Source: Ramlibacter lithotrophicus (GTDB lineage: Bacteria; Pseudomonadota; Gammaproteobacteria; Burkholderiales; Burkholderiaceae_C). From it: a stretch of DNA of 64,000 bases. Where the stretch lies: the NCBI RefSeq assembly GCF_012184415.1, contig NZ_VTOX01000002.1, forward strand, positions 620,001 through 684,000, given 5' to 3'. The notes beneath the pieces are model-generated. The model saw only the letters and a program-made list of their open reading frames with translations. It did not search any database and had not been told where the DNA came from. A program made the position numbers and the translations under genes. This document shows, piece after piece, positions 33,375-41,606 of this stretch (positions within the stretch are counted from its first letter, which is position 1; every line of letters begins with the position of its first letter).

Positions 33375-33749
33375 ATGAACCATGCAAGCAATGCCGGCAC
33401 GAAGGCGCTGGTCATCAGGTCGATCGAGGGGACGCTCACGACAGGAGACTTCCTGATCAAGCCGCTGCTCAAGGGCGACCACATGTCTCTTCTGGAAGTC
33501 CACCTCCAGCCGGGGGTCGCGTCGGCCACCCATGGCCATGCCCACGAGTCACTCATCTATGTGGTGCGGGGAAGGCTGAGGACGACGATCGGAAGCGAGG
33601 TCACGCTGCTCGGGCCCGGCGACGCGGGCCGCCATCCGGCCAATGTCGCCCACAGCGTGGAGGCGCTGGAAGAGACGATTTTCGTGGAAATCAAGTCGCC
33701 CGCGCCGGACACCGGTGCAGTCCTCGCGTCCGGCCCCGCCGGCGACTGA
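33375..33749 (+). CDS. small cupin-domain protein
   Basis: The 124-residue protein forms one cupin barrel. The metal-binding motif is THGHAHESLIYVVRGRLR (about residues 51-68), and GPGDAGRHPANVAHSVEAL (about 82-100) is the second cupin motif with another His. It may be an isomerase, dioxygenase or sensor. It lies 51 bp after the PRISE gene and belongs to the same run. Confidence 0.85.
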   Translation: MNHASNAGTKALVIRSIEGTLTTGDFLIKPLLKGDHMSLLEVHLQPGVASATHGHAHESLIYVVRGRLRTTIGSEVTLLGPGDAGRHPANVAHSVEALEETIFVEIKSPAPDTGAVLASGPAGD

Positions 33750-33809
33750 CCGGGACGGCGCACCGAAGCAAGACGCCGGCTCGGCGCCACACCTGAAGTA
33801 CCCTTGCCC

Positions 33810-35564
33810 ATGCCCACCACCTTGCTGGAGACCAGCGTCCAGCGCACCCTCATCGCCTGGACCGAGCGCTTCGCGCGGCCGGAATGGCGCGGCGCGACGG
33901 TCGAGGGCTGGCTGTTCGAGGGCGCCGCGGCCCGCCGTGGCGCCGAGGAGCGCCTGCGCGCCGCGGGCGTGAATGCACGCTTTCGCAGCACCTACAAGCC
34001 GCTGCTGCACTTCTTCCTCGAGGACGCGGACCGCGACGCGCTGGCCGCGGTGACGGTGCGGCATCCGGTGCATCCACTGGCCCTGCCGGGCCGCTTCGCG
34101 ATGGAAGCCTATCCGCTGGCGGCGCTGCTGCCGGGCGTGGCACTGGCATTCGTGGCCGGCGCGGCGGACCTGCACTACGAGGTCGCGCTGACGTTCAAGG
34201 ACGGCAGCAGGCGCGCCGAACGCGTATTCGCTCCGAACCGTGAGCATCCCGGCTGCACCGGCACCATGCACCTGTCGCCCACGGGGTGGCTGCGCGTGCG
34301 GCGCGCGGACGCGGTGGCGGCGGAGATCGACGCACAGCAGGACACCGCGTACGAGATCCTGTTCGCGCGCATGTTGCAGGCGGTGCGCGGCCACCAGTGG
34401 CCGGCGAGCGAGCCGTTCTTCGAGCGGCTCGAGGTCCACGTCGACCTGCACGGCATCGAGGAGCCGTTGCCCGTCGGCCATGAGTGCGTGAGCACGCACG
34501 AGGCGCTGCACGAGGACATCTACTTCTCGCTGCTGGAGCTGTTCCAGGAGCGCTCCGGGCGCCCCCCCGGCGACCGGCGGCTGCAGCCCGGACAGATCGT
34601 GCCGGACGTGCGCGCGTCCGGCGCCGCGCCGCGGCTGCGCGTGACGCTCACCGAGTTCGGTGCCGTGTCGCCGTCCGCCGTCGCGGCACCCGGCCCGCAG
34701 CCCGCGCTGGAAGCGCTCGATGCGGCACCCACGGCGCAGCGCGTGGCACTTGAACTGGAGGCCATCGCCGGCCAGCGCTTCGGCGCCACCAGCCGGCAGG
34801 GCCGCGAGGTGGCCGGCGTGTACCACCGCGGACGCGGCGCGGCCGTGTTCGTGAGCGGCGGCCAGCATGCCAACGAGACGTCGGGCATCGTCGGCGCCCT
34901 GCGCGCGGCGCACGTGCTGCGGCGCCAGGACGCCAACTTCGCCGTGCTGCCCCTGGAGAACCCGGACGGTTATGCCTTGCAGAGCGAGCTCGGCGCCCGG
35001 CACCCGCGGCACATGTTGCACGCCGCGCGCTACAGCGCCCTGGGCGACGACATCGAGTACCGCGACCAGCCGCCCCTGTACGAGCGCGAGGCGCGGCAGC
35101 GGGCGCTGGCGCTGTCCGGCGCGCAGCTGCACGTCAACCTGCACGGCTACCCCGCCCACGAATGGACGCGCCCGTTGTCCGGCTACCTGCCGCAGGGCTA
35201 CGAGACGTGGACCATCCCCAGGGGCTTCTTCCTGATCCTGCGGCACCACGCCGGCTGGCAGGCGCAGGCCCAGGCGCTGATGGAACAGGTCAGCGCCGCG
35301 ATTGCCGCGGTGCCGGGGCTGGCCAAGTACAACGCGAGCCAGCTGGCGCTGTTCGAACGGCACGCGGGCCAGGTGCCGTGCGAGGTGCTGCATGGCACGG
35401 CCTGCGTCCTGTCGCAGGTGGACCGTCCCGGGGCGCCGGTGACGCTGATCACCGAGTTCCCGGATGAAACCATCCACGGCGATGCGTTCCGGTTCGCGCA
35501 CACTGTGCAGATGGAGACGGCCCTCGCCGCCGTGCGCATCTGGCAAGGGCTTGCGCGGCCCTGA
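33810..35564 (+). CDS. M14-family zinc peptidase
   Basis: The 584-residue protein has no signal peptide. The M14 domain is in the second half: GGQHANETSGIVGAL holds zinc ligands His353 and Glu356, ENPDGYALQ is the usual strand, and NLHGYPAHEW (about residue 450) gives the third His. The first 320 residues are not a recognised domain but are rich in beta/alpha alternation. ATG 33810 is preferred over an upstream TTG. An M14 enzyme next to an amidase suggests peptide, acyl-amino acid or ester cleavage. Confidence 0.82.
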   Translation: MPTTLLETSVQRTLIAWTERFARPEWRGATVEGWLFEGAAARRGAEERLRAAGVNARFRSTYKPLLHFFLEDADRDALAAVTVRHPVHPLALPGRFAMEAYPLAALLPGVALAFVAGAADLHYEVALTFKDGSRRAERVFAPNREHPGCTGTMHLSPTGWLRVRRADAVAAEIDAQQDTAYEILFARMLQAVRGHQWPASEPFFERLEVHVDLHGIEEPLPVGHECVSTHEALHEDIYFSLLELFQERSGRPPGDRRLQPGQIVPDVRASGAAPRLRVTLTEFGAVSPSAVAAPGPQPALEALDAAPTAQRVALELEAIAGQRFGATSRQGREVAGVYHRGRGAAVFVSGGQHANETSGIVGALRAAHVLRRQDANFAVLPLENPDGYALQSELGARHPRHMLHAARYSALGDDIEYRDQPPLYEREARQRALALSGAQLHVNLHGYPAHEWTRPLSGYLPQGYETWTIPRGFFLILRHHAGWQAQAQALMEQVSAAIAAVPGLAKYNASQLALFERHAGQVPCEVLHGTACVLSQVDRPGAPVTLITEFPDETIHGDAFRFAHTVQMETALAAVRIWQGLARP

Positions 35565-35567
35565 AGC

Positions 35568-35586
35568 GGCCGGCGTGGCGCCGGCC
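35568..35586. terminator. hairpin between the convergent peptidase and racemase genes
   Basis: GGCCGGCG (35568-35575) and CGCCGGCC (35579-35586) form a perfect 8-bp stem with a 3-nt loop between the two stops. No T-tract is present, so termination is a guess from position. Confidence 0.4.
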
Positions 35587-36369
35587 TCACGACGCACCGA
35601 ACGGCGCCAGCAGCGTTTCGCACTGCAGAAGCGAAACCGTCTGCAGTCCGGTGGCCTGTTCGATCCGGGGCGCATACGGCGGCAGGTTCGTGCATTCCAG
35701 CACCAGCGTGTCCAGTTCCGGCGCGCGCCGCCGCAGCCGCACCGCGGCGGCCACCACGTCGGCGGCCGCCTGGCCGGCATCCCAGTCCGGAAAGTCGCCC
35801 AGCAAGGTGGTGGCAAACACGCTGTCCGGCGCGACGCCTTCCACCGGAATCGCCGCGATCCGGTCGACGGGGACGCCGGCCGCTTCGAGGTAGGCAGGCC
35901 CCAGGCGCTGGGCGCTCACCGTGAGCACGCCGGCGCGCCGCCCGGCAGCCAGCAGCGGCGCGAGCATCGACAGGCTCGATGCCACCAACGGCACGCCCAC
36001 CGCCTCCTGCAACTCACGCTGGAACAGCACCAGGAAACCGCAGCTGGTGGTGATCGCGGCGGCACCCTGAGCCTCGAGCTGCCGCGCCCCCGCGACGAAG
36101 CGCGCCACGAGGCCGCTCGCGCGCAGGTCCGCGGCATCGCGCACCACCCCGCCGGGCGTGGCGCCCGCCACCACCAGCCTCCGGGTGGGCACCGGGAAGC
36201 TGGCCGGGTGCCCGATGTCGCCAGGCGGGCGCGGAAAGCGCGTCTGCAGCATCAGGATGCCAAGGAACGACTCCGGCCCGGGCGTCCCGCCACTGCGGGG
36301 ACGCGCCCCGACCGCGGGAAATACCGGGGCGGGCGGCGGGGGAATTGCCCGTATGCTCGACGTTCTCAT
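35587..36369 (-). CDS. Asp/Glu/hydantoin racemase-family protein
   Basis: The 260-residue enzyme has the family pattern LGILMLQTRFPRPPGDIGHPASF near residue 40 and two catalytic-type Cys: TTSCGFLVLF (about residue 107) and VLECTNLPPYAP (about 224). This is the racemase / maleate isomerase / arylmalonate decarboxylase superfamily. ATG 36369 has GGGAGA 8 bp upstream; a GTG at 36375 is possible. It is divergent from the TRAP 2 binding protein, with only 23 bp between start codons, so promoters must overlap coding DNA. Confidence 0.85.
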   Translation of the reverse strand: MRTSSIRAIPPPPAPVFPAVGARPRSGGTPGPESFLGILMLQTRFPRPPGDIGHPASFPVPTRRLVVAGATPGGVVRDAADLRASGLVARFVAGARQLEAQGAAAITTSCGFLVLFQRELQEAVGVPLVASSLSMLAPLLAAGRRAGVLTVSAQRLGPAYLEAAGVPVDRIAAIPVEGVAPDSVFATTLLGDFPDWDAGQAAADVVAAAVRLRRRAPELDTLVLECTNLPPYAPRIEQATGLQTVSLLQCETLLAPFGAS

Positions 36370-36392
36370 CCTCACATTCTCCCGGAGTGACC

Positions 36393-37358
36393 ATGAAACT
36401 CAGATTCGGAATGATGGCGGCCGCCCTGGCGCTCAGCGTCCCGGCCCTGGCCCAGACCAAGTGGGACCTGCCCGCCGCCTATCCCGCGACGAACTTCCAC
36501 TCCGTCAATCTCGAGCAGTTCGCCAAGGACGTGGACAAGGCCACCGGTGGCAAGCTGAAGATCACGGTGCACGCCAACGCCTCGCTGTACAAGGCGCCCG
36601 AGATCAAGCGGGCGGTGCAGCAGGGCCAGGCCCAGATCGGCGAGATCCTGCTCGTGAACTTCCAGAACGAGTGGCAGATCTTCGGCGCCGACGGCCTCCC
36701 GTTCCTGGCCGACAGCTACGACGAGTCGATGAGGCTGTACAAGGCCCAGAAGCCGTTCCTCGAGAAGAAGCTCGGCGAGCAGGGGATGATGCTGCTGTAC
36801 GCGGTGGCCTGGCCGCCGCAGGGCATCTACACCAAGCGCACGCTCAATTCGGCCGCCGACATGAAGGGCCTGAAATGGCGCGCCTACAGCCCCGCCACCG
36901 CGCGCATCGCGGAGCTGGTCGGCGCGCAGCCGGTGACGGTGCAGGCCGCCGAACTGTCGCAGGCGATGGCCACCGGCGTCGTCGACTCGTACATGTCGTC
37001 CGGCTCCACGGGCTACGACTCCAAGACCTACGAGCACATCAAGAACTGGTACGACACCCAGGCCTGGCTGCCCAAGAACGCGGTGATCGTCAACAAGGCC
37101 GCATTCAACGCCCTCGACAAGGGCACGCAGGACGCGCTGCTGAAGGCCGGGGCCGAGGCCGAGGCCCGCGGCTGGGAAGCCTCCAAGGCGGAGAACACGC
37201 GCACCCAGAACCTGCTGAAGCAAAATGGCATGAACATCATCACGCCGCCGGCACAGTTGAAGGCCGACATGAAGAAGGTCGGCGACACGATGCTGAAGGA
37301 ATGGCTGGACAAGGCCGGGCCGGAAGGCAAGGCGCTGGTCGACGCGTACCGCAAGTAA
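36393..37358 (+). CDS. TRAP transporter 2 substrate-binding protein (DctP)
   Basis: The 321-residue periplasmic protein has a signal peptide (MKLRFGMMAAALALSVPALA). VAWPPQGIYTKRTLNSAADMKGLKWRAYSPATARI is almost the same motif as in the binding protein at 28113, so the two are paralogs. The Arg in KWRAYS is the expected carboxylate contact. CCCGGAGTGACC precedes ATG 36393. A partner of the adjacent racemase gene for a chiral acid is possible. Confidence 0.93.
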   Translation: MKLRFGMMAAALALSVPALAQTKWDLPAAYPATNFHSVNLEQFAKDVDKATGGKLKITVHANASLYKAPEIKRAVQQGQAQIGEILLVNFQNEWQIFGADGLPFLADSYDESMRLYKAQKPFLEKKLGEQGMMLLYAVAWPPQGIYTKRTLNSAADMKGLKWRAYSPATARIAELVGAQPVTVQAAELSQAMATGVVDSYMSSGSTGYDSKTYEHIKNWYDTQAWLPKNAVIVNKAAFNALDKGTQDALLKAGAEAEARGWEASKAENTRTQNLLKQNGMNIITPPAQLKADMKKVGDTMLKEWLDKAGPEGKALVDAYRK

Positions 37359-37374
37359 CGCAAGACATTCGAGC

Positions 37375-37415
37375 AAGGAGCGTCCCGCAGCGGCTCACCA
37401 CCCTGCGGGACTTTT
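37375..37415 (+). promoter_or_regulatory. Shine-Dalgarno separated from the dctQ start by a hairpin
   Basis: AAGGAG (37375-37380) lies 38 nt before ATG 37419, too far to work in linear form. Between them GTCCCGCAG (37382-37390) pairs with CTGCGGGAC (37403-37411), followed by TTTT. Folding would bring AAGGAG to about 8 nt from the ATG. The same hairpin plus T-run could act as a partial terminator after dctP. Confidence 0.65.
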
Positions 37416-37418
37416 CAC

Positions 37419-37928
37419 ATGAGAAGAATCCTGGACTGGCTGTACGACGCAGCCGCGTGGCTGGCCGCGCTCGCCATGATCGGCGTGCTGCTGATGGTGC
37501 TGTTGTCCATCGTCAGCCGGCAACTCGGCTTCAACGTGCCCGGCACCGATGCCTACGCCGGCTACAGCATGGCGGCGGCCGGCTTCCTGGCGCTCGCGCA
37601 CACGCTCAAGAAGAACGAGCACATCCGGGTGACCCTGCTCCTCGGGCGGCTCAGGGGACGCGGGCTGCGCGTGCTGCAGATGTGGGCGCTCTCGGCCGCC
37701 GTGCTGCTGGCGGCGCTCTTCGCGTTCTACTCGGTGCGGCTCGCATGGCAATCGTACGCCCTCAACGACATCTCCACGGGCAACGACGCCACCCCGTTGT
37801 GGATCCCGCAGATCACGATGGCGCTCGGCACCGTGGTGCTGCTGATCGCCTTCGTCGACGAGTGGCTGCTCCACCTGCGCGCCCGGCAGCCGCGGACCGT
37901 ACCCGGGGAGGCCTTGCACAATGAGTGA
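37419..37928 (+). CDS. TRAP transporter 2 small membrane subunit (DctQ)
   Basis: The 169-residue protein has four membrane segments. ALAMIGVLLMVLLSIVSRQLGFNVPGTDAYAGYSMAAAGFLALAHTLKKNEHIRV is the DctQ core with the basic loop. It overlaps dctM by 8 bases. No ordinary Shine-Dalgarno site lies within 15 nt of the start; the preceding hairpin probably brings one near. Confidence 0.92.
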   Translation: MRRILDWLYDAAAWLAALAMIGVLLMVLLSIVSRQLGFNVPGTDAYAGYSMAAAGFLALAHTLKKNEHIRVTLLLGRLRGRGLRVLQMWALSAAVLLAALFAFYSVRLAWQSYALNDISTGNDATPLWIPQITMALGTVVLLIAFVDEWLLHLRARQPRTVPGEALHNE

Positions 37929-39216
37929 CGTCGCGATCACCACCTTGCTGATGTTCGCGCTGTTCGCCCTGCTGGGCAGCGGCGTCTGGATCGGCCTGAC
38001 GCTCGCCGGCGTCGCCTGGATCGGCATGCAGCTTTTCTCGTCGCGCCCGGCCGGCGACGCCATGGCGATCACGGTGTGGGGCTCTGCTTCGAGCTGGACC
38101 CTGACGGCGCTGCCGCTCTTCATCTGGATGGGCGAAATCCTTTTCCGCACCAAGCTGAGCGAGAGCATGTTCCGCGGCCTCGCGCCCTGGGTCAGCCGCC
38201 TGCCCGGCCGCCTGCTGCACACGAACGTGATCGGCTGCACCATCTTCGCCGCAGTGTCCGGTTCGTCCGCCGCCACCTGCGCCACCATCGGCAAGATGAC
38301 GCTGCCCGAGCTGGGCAAGCGCGGCTATCCGGACGACATCACCATCGGCTCGCTGGCCGGTGCGGGCACGCTGGGCCTGCTGATCCCGCCGTCGATCATC
38401 ATGATCGTCTACGGCGTCTCGGCCGACGTGTCGATCGCCCGCCTGTTCGTCGCCGGCATCATCCCCGGCGTGGTCCTGGCGGGCCTGTTCTCCGGCTATC
38501 TCATGATCTGGACGGCGCTCAATCGCGACCGCGTCCCGCCGCCCGATCGCCACATGTCGTTCGGGGAGAAGGTCTACGAGTCGCGCCACCTGATCCCGGT
38601 GGTGGTGCTGATCGCCGCCGTGCTCGGCTCCATCTACGCCGGCGTCGCGACGGCGACCGAGGCAGCGGCGGTCGGCGTCGTCGGTTCGTTGCTGCTGTCG
38701 GCCGTGCAGCGGTCGCTCACCTGGCAGACCTTCCGCGACTCGCTGATGGGCGCGACGCGCCTGTACTGCATGATCGCGCTGATCCTTTCGGGCGCCGCGT
38801 TCCTCACGCTGTCGATGGGCTACATCGGCCTGCCGCGGCACCTGGCGGAGTTCGTCACGTCCCTCGGCCTCTCGCCATTCCTGCTGATCGTCGCGCTGGC
38901 CGTGTTCTACGTGATCCTCGGCTGTTTCCTGGACGGCATCTCGATGGTGGTGCTGACCATGGGCGTGATCCTGCCGACGGTGACCGCGGCGAAGCTCGAT
39001 CTGATCTGGTTCGGCATCTTCATCGTGATCGTGGTGGAGATGGCGCAGATCACGCCACCGGTCGGCTTCAACCTGTTCGTGCTGCAAGGCATGACCGGCA
39101 AGGAGATCACCTGGATCGGCAAGGTCACGTTCCCGTTCTTCCTGCTGATGTGCCTGATGGTGCTGCTGCTGTGGTGGTTCCCGCAGCTGGCGACGTGGCT
39201 GCCGTCGAAGATGTGA
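37921..39216 (+). CDS. TRAP transporter 2 large membrane subunit (DctM)
   Basis: The 431-residue permease has about 12 membrane segments. LTALPLFIWMGEILFRTKLSESMFRGLAPWV and LGLLIPPSIIMIVYGVSADVSIARLFVAG are nearly the same as in TRAP 1, so transporters 1 and 2 probably arose by duplication. It ends at MAQITPPVGFNLFVLQGMTGKEI plus a final membrane segment. The operon is dctP-dctQ-dctM. Confidence 0.94.
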   Translation: MSDVAITTLLMFALFALLGSGVWIGLTLAGVAWIGMQLFSSRPAGDAMAITVWGSASSWTLTALPLFIWMGEILFRTKLSESMFRGLAPWVSRLPGRLLHTNVIGCTIFAAVSGSSAATCATIGKMTLPELGKRGYPDDITIGSLAGAGTLGLLIPPSIIMIVYGVSADVSIARLFVAGIIPGVVLAGLFSGYLMIWTALNRDRVPPPDRHMSFGEKVYESRHLIPVVVLIAAVLGSIYAGVATATEAAAVGVVGSLLLSAVQRSLTWQTFRDSLMGATRLYCMIALILSGAAFLTLSMGYIGLPRHLAEFVTSLGLSPFLLIVALAVFYVILGCFLDGISMVVLTMGVILPTVTAAKLDLIWFGIFIVIVVEMAQITPPVGFNLFVLQGMTGKEITWIGKVTFPFFLLMCLMVLLLWWFPQLATWLPSKM

Positions 39217-39332
39217 CTGCCACGACGGAGCTTGCAGCGGGGTCCACGGACAATTCCGGTTCTTGAGGCGCGTCAAGGCGTGCGGCAGGGTCCGCCACTA
39301 GAGTTCGCGGCCCTCCCCTTCGAAAGCCCGAC

Positions 39333-39749
39333 ATGAGTGCCAGCACGTCAAGGGCGGCGACGGTGGTCGCCGCCATGGTTCTCGCAAGCACCGCCTTCGC
39401 ACAGGGCAGTGCACCTGCTCCGGGACAGGTCTCCGGCGCGGAACTGCAGAGATGGGTCGACCAGGATGGTCTTGCCGTGGGCGGCATCGGTCTGCAGAAC
39501 GGCTGCCAGTTCCTGGCGAAGAACCGGGGTTCGGAGCGACACCTCGCCGTGTTCTGCCCGGACAGCATGGCCCCATGGACCGTCAAGGGCGAAGGCAAGG
39601 TCGTCGCCAATCAATGGTGCGTCAAGTTCCGCTTCCCTGACGGTAATTCGCAGGACCAGTGCGAGGAATTCTTCAAGGTCGGCGACAACGCCTACGAGAT
39701 CCGCTTCAACGGCGTGCCGATCAATCGGGTTTACCGGCTCGTTCCCTGA
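39333..39749 (+). CDS. small exported cysteine-containing protein
   Basis: The 138-residue product has a clear signal peptide (MSASTSRAATVVAAMVLASTAFA, cut before QG). The mature part has four Cys (GCQF, VFCPD, QWCVKF, QCEEF), which could form two disulphides, and a beta-rich look (YEIRFNGVPINRVYRLVP). No family is recognised. It stands alone, convergent with the tungsten island. A perfect 16-bp palindrome (39755-39770) lies just after its stop. Confidence 0.7.
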   Translation: MSASTSRAATVVAAMVLASTAFAQGSAPAPGQVSGAELQRWVDQDGLAVGGIGLQNGCQFLAKNRGSERHLAVFCPDSMAPWTVKGEGKVVANQWCVKFRFPDGNSQDQCEEFFKVGDNAYEIRFNGVPINRVYRLVP

Positions 39750-39773
39750 GGCGCGCCGCGCCGGCGCGGCAAT

Positions 39774-40073
39774 TCATCCTCCGCCCCGCTGCATATACAG
39801 GTCGAACCGCTCCATGAACGCCCGGCGCTCGCCGGCGGCGACATCTTCGAAGCGGAACGACACATGCAGCCGCGGCAGCCGCACCAGCGCAATGGTGCGC
39901 GGCTCGCCGGCGCGCCAGCGCAGGTGCAACTCACCTTCACCCACCTTCACCGTCGCGGCGCCCGGCTCGCAGCGCCATTCGCGCGCGCCGATGGCCGCGG
40001 GCAGCCAGCGCAGCCAGTCGGCCTCGGTACAGCCCATCTCGCGGTCGAACGCCTCCGGCCAGCCGGCGCCCAT
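39774..40073 (-). CDS. unknown 99-residue protein, last gene of the aor operon
   Basis: The start codon overlaps the stop of the MoaD-like gene (TGATG), so it is translated with the operon. The product is acidic and basic in turns, has no signal peptide or membrane segment, and shows a beta-strand pattern (EWRCEPGAATVKVGEGELHLRWRAGEPRTIALVRLPRL, then HVSFRFEDV) with two Cys. No family is recognised. Position makes an accessory role in tungsten-cofactor insertion or enzyme assembly possible. In Aromatoleum the aor cluster also has small extra genes, but equivalence is not shown. Confidence 0.7.
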   Translation of the reverse strand: MGAGWPEAFDREMGCTEADWLRWLPAAIGAREWRCEPGAATVKVGEGELHLRWRAGEPRTIALVRLPRLHVSFRFEDVAAGERRAFMERFDLYMQRGGG

Positions 40074-40327
40074 CAGCCGCCTGCGATCGGCGGCCAGATC
40101 GCCAGCGTGTCGCCTTCCTGCAGGGCGTGCGTACGGCGCGCTTCCGGTGCGACGTAGGTGCCGTTCACGAGCACCAGGTGCACGAGCTTCGGCGGCAGGG
40201 CGAACTGCTCGACGATCTGCGCGATGGTGGCGCCGGGCGGCACCTCCAGTTCCATGACGTTGCCCGCCCGCGCCTGCGCCGGCAGGAAGTCGGTGAGCAT
40301 CGCGAACAGCTTGAAGGTGATCTTCAC
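40073..40327 (-). CDS. MoaD/ThiS-family sulfur carrier of the aor operon
   Basis: The 84-residue protein has the ubiquitin-like fold and ends in Gly-Gly (PPIAGG), the residue activated as a thiocarboxylate by MoeB/ThiF-type enzymes. The start is GTG 40327 (KITFKLFAML follows), overlapping the stop of the FAD gene by 4 bases. A dedicated MoaD beside a tungsten enzyme suggests it supplies dithiolene sulfur for tungstopterin. No MoaE or MoeB gene is in the window, so it must use those encoded elsewhere. Confidence 0.88.
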   Translation of the reverse strand: MKITFKLFAMLTDFLPAQARAGNVMELEVPPGATIAQIVEQFALPPKLVHLVLVNGTYVAPEARRTHALQEGDTLAIWPPIAGG

Positions 40328-41604
40328 CGGCGGCGGTCGTCCAGCGCGCCTTGCCAACGGCCTTGCGCCTGTGCGCTGGCGAGGTACGCCTCCATCAGGC
40401 GGGTGGGATCTTCCTTCAGCCGGTCCTTCCACGTGCCCAGCCTCACCTGTCCTTCCACCAGCCCACGCAGCACGCCGACGTGGTCGGTCCACCCGACGCT
40501 GTTGCAGCCCACCATCACGTCGTCCTTGAACTGCAGGTTCAGGTGGCGGGCGGCCGTGCGATCGGTCAGCTCCACGTGATCGCCGCCGGCGACGCCCTGC
40601 CACTCGCCGAAGCTCGCGGACACCAGGCCCAGCGTGTCGAGCACGTTGATCTGCGTGACGCCGGCCAGCTCCGCCGGCATCCCGGCCATGTTGAGCGCCG
40701 CCACCCGCGCCTGGTCCGCGGCGTTGGGCTGGATCGCGCTCACCACGTGGCGGCCCGACAGCTTGTCGAAGGCCTCGGCGCAGTCGCCCGCCGCGTAGAT
40801 GCCGGGCACGTTGGTCTGCATGCGCCAGTCGGTGAGGATCCCCTGCTTGCAGCGGATCGGGGTCCCTTCGAGGAAGCCGATCGCCGGCTTGACGCCGGTG
40901 GCGCTGATCACCAGGTCGGCCGTCACCCGCTCGCCGTTGGACAGCCGCACCGACAGCGGCGCGCCCGGACTGATCGCCTCGACGCGCGTGGCCGTGAACA
41001 CCTGCACGCCCTTGCGCTGGCACCACTCCTTGATCATGCCGCCGGCGGTGGCGCCCATCATGCGCGGCACCATCCGGTCGCCCATCTCCACCACCGACAG
41101 CTGCACGCCGCGTGCCGCCAGCGCCTCCATGATGATGCAGCCGATGAAGCCGGCCCCCATCTGCAGCACGCGGGCGCCTTTCACGGCGAGCCCGGCGATC
41201 TGGCGCGCGTCCGCCAGCGTCCAGCAAGGGTGCACGCCCGGCAGGTTGATCCCCGGAATCGGCGGCTGCAATGGCGTCGACCCGGTGGCGATCAGCAAGG
41301 TGTCGAACCCGAGCTGGCGCCCGTCGGACAGCGTCACGATGCGCGCAGCGGCATCCAGCGCCGTGGCGCGCCCGGGCGCCAGGTTGATCCGCAACGCCTC
41401 GTAGTGCCCCGCGCCCTTGCGCAGCCAGGTACCCGCCTCGCCGATCTGGCCGGCGAGCAGGTAGGGAATCGCCATCCGCGAATAGGGCGGCTCCGGCTCG
41501 TCGCCGACGATCGTGATCGCGTCGGCGGGCCGGTGCTTGCGGATCGTCTCCGCGGCGATCACCCCCGCCGGACCCGCGCCCAGGATCAGGTGGTGCTGCG
41601 TCAC
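40324..41604 (-). CDS. aorC: FAD/NAD(P)-binding subunit of tungsten aldehyde oxidoreductase
   Basis: The 426-residue flavoprotein has an N-terminal FAD loop (LILGAGPAGVIAAETIR), an NAD loop in the middle (VLQMGAGFIGCIIMEAL, about residue 147) and the second FAD motif GIYAAGDCAEAF (about 270). It resembles NirB/NoxR-type pyridine nucleotide reductases. In Aromatoleum aromaticum the tungsten AOR is AorABC with an FAD subunit that lets it use NAD+; the same role is inferred here. It starts at GTG 41604, 2 bp after the aorB stop. Confidence 0.9.
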   Translation of the reverse strand: MTQHHLILGAGPAGVIAAETIRKHRPADAITIVGDEPEPPYSRMAIPYLLAGQIGEAGTWLRKGAGHYEALRINLAPGRATALDAAARIVTLSDGRQLGFDTLLIATGSTPLQPPIPGINLPGVHPCWTLADARQIAGLAVKGARVLQMGAGFIGCIIMEALAARGVQLSVVEMGDRMVPRMMGATAGGMIKEWCQRKGVQVFTATRVEAISPGAPLSVRLSNGERVTADLVISATGVKPAIGFLEGTPIRCKQGILTDWRMQTNVPGIYAAGDCAEAFDKLSGRHVVSAIQPNAADQARVAALNMAGMPAELAGVTQINVLDTLGLVSASFGEWQGVAGGDHVELTDRTAARHLNLQFKDDVMVGCNSVGWTDHVGVLRGLVEGQVRLGTWKDRLKEDPTRLMEAYLASAQAQGRWQGALDDRRR

Positions 41605-41606
41605 GG

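Noticed and set aside
39755..39770. Perfect palindrome GCCGCGCC/GGCGCGGC as a terminator or operator
   Set aside because: It has no loop and no T-tract, and short GC palindromes of this kind are expected by chance at this base composition.
40073..40327. ThiS for thiamine synthesis
   Set aside because: No thi genes are near, and overlap with the tungsten oxidoreductase genes favours a pterin-sulfur role.
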